Below, piece by piece: positions 5,984 through 5,987 of a stretch of 5,987 nt of DNA. The position numbers and the translations under genes were made by a program. The notes beneath the pieces were generated by a model, which was given only the letters and a program-made list of their open reading frames with translations, ran no database searches and was not told where the DNA came from. Location: assembly GCA_030844625.1 (NCBI GenBank), contig JAUUNJ010000165.1:1-5987 (forward strand), written 5' to 3'. Each line of letters begins with the position of its first letter. The first letter of the stretch is position 1. Source of the stretch: Roseburia sp. (GTDB taxonomy: Bacteria > Bacillota > Clostridia > Lachnospirales > Lachnospiraceae).

Positions 5984-5987
5984 CAAA

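Noticed and set aside
1..5987. CRISPR array, tRNA, rRNA, insertion sequence ends or attachment sites
   Set aside because: No regularly spaced repeats, no tRNA-like cloverleaf, no transposase and no matching terminal or direct repeats were seen by eye.

Overview
The window looks like an accessory segment of a low-GC Gram-positive genome, most likely a clostridial/Lachnospiraceae gut anaerobe. The evidence is AT-rich DNA, purine-rich Shine-Dalgarno sites, TGn-type extended -10 promoters, a DUF1703-type AAA-ATPase/PD-(D/E)XK gene (a family abundant in such genomes), and the start of a CpsC/Wzz-like exopolysaccharide gene at the left edge. This is inferred from style and family; no marker gene fixes the species. 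Every gene I can support lies on the minus strand, so the window reads right to left.

Right (5987 to 4222): a promoter and a strong ribosome site lead into an intact 560-residue protein. It has an N-terminal AAA-ATPase-like domain and a C-terminal PD-(D/E)XK nuclease domain with its catalytic residues in place. Middle (about 4244 to 3503): roughly 720 bp without an intact long gene. It holds a decayed, unidentified coding remnant just behind the nuclease gene, three hairpins, and a short membrane-peptide reading frame. That frame is separated from its well-placed start codon by a single-base frame error in an A6 run. Left-centre (3531 to 239): a promoter and a large SF1B (UPF1/DNA2-like, COG1112-type) helicase with a long antiparallel coiled-coil hairpin inserted between motifs Ia and II. 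Far left (131 to 1): a promoter with a perfect TATAAT box and the first 21 codons of a probable polysaccharide chain-length regulator, probably the first gene of a capsule/exopolysaccharide operon running out of the window.

The helicase and the ATPase-nuclease each have their own promoter candidate and are separated by decayed sequence, so they are probably not one operon. A helicase without a nuclease beside an ATPase-nuclease could still be a defence-type pair, but the sequence gives only proximity as support. The nuclease gene is visibly richer in G+C than the helicase gene (30 and 27 of 60 bases in two counted lines, against 22 and 16 in two helicase lines). This suggests independent acquisition of modules next to a polysaccharide locus, a common accessory site. 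The most unusual items are the small membrane peptide behind an A6 run, the helicase promoter lying on top of the longest possible start codon, and the remnant behind the nuclease gene.
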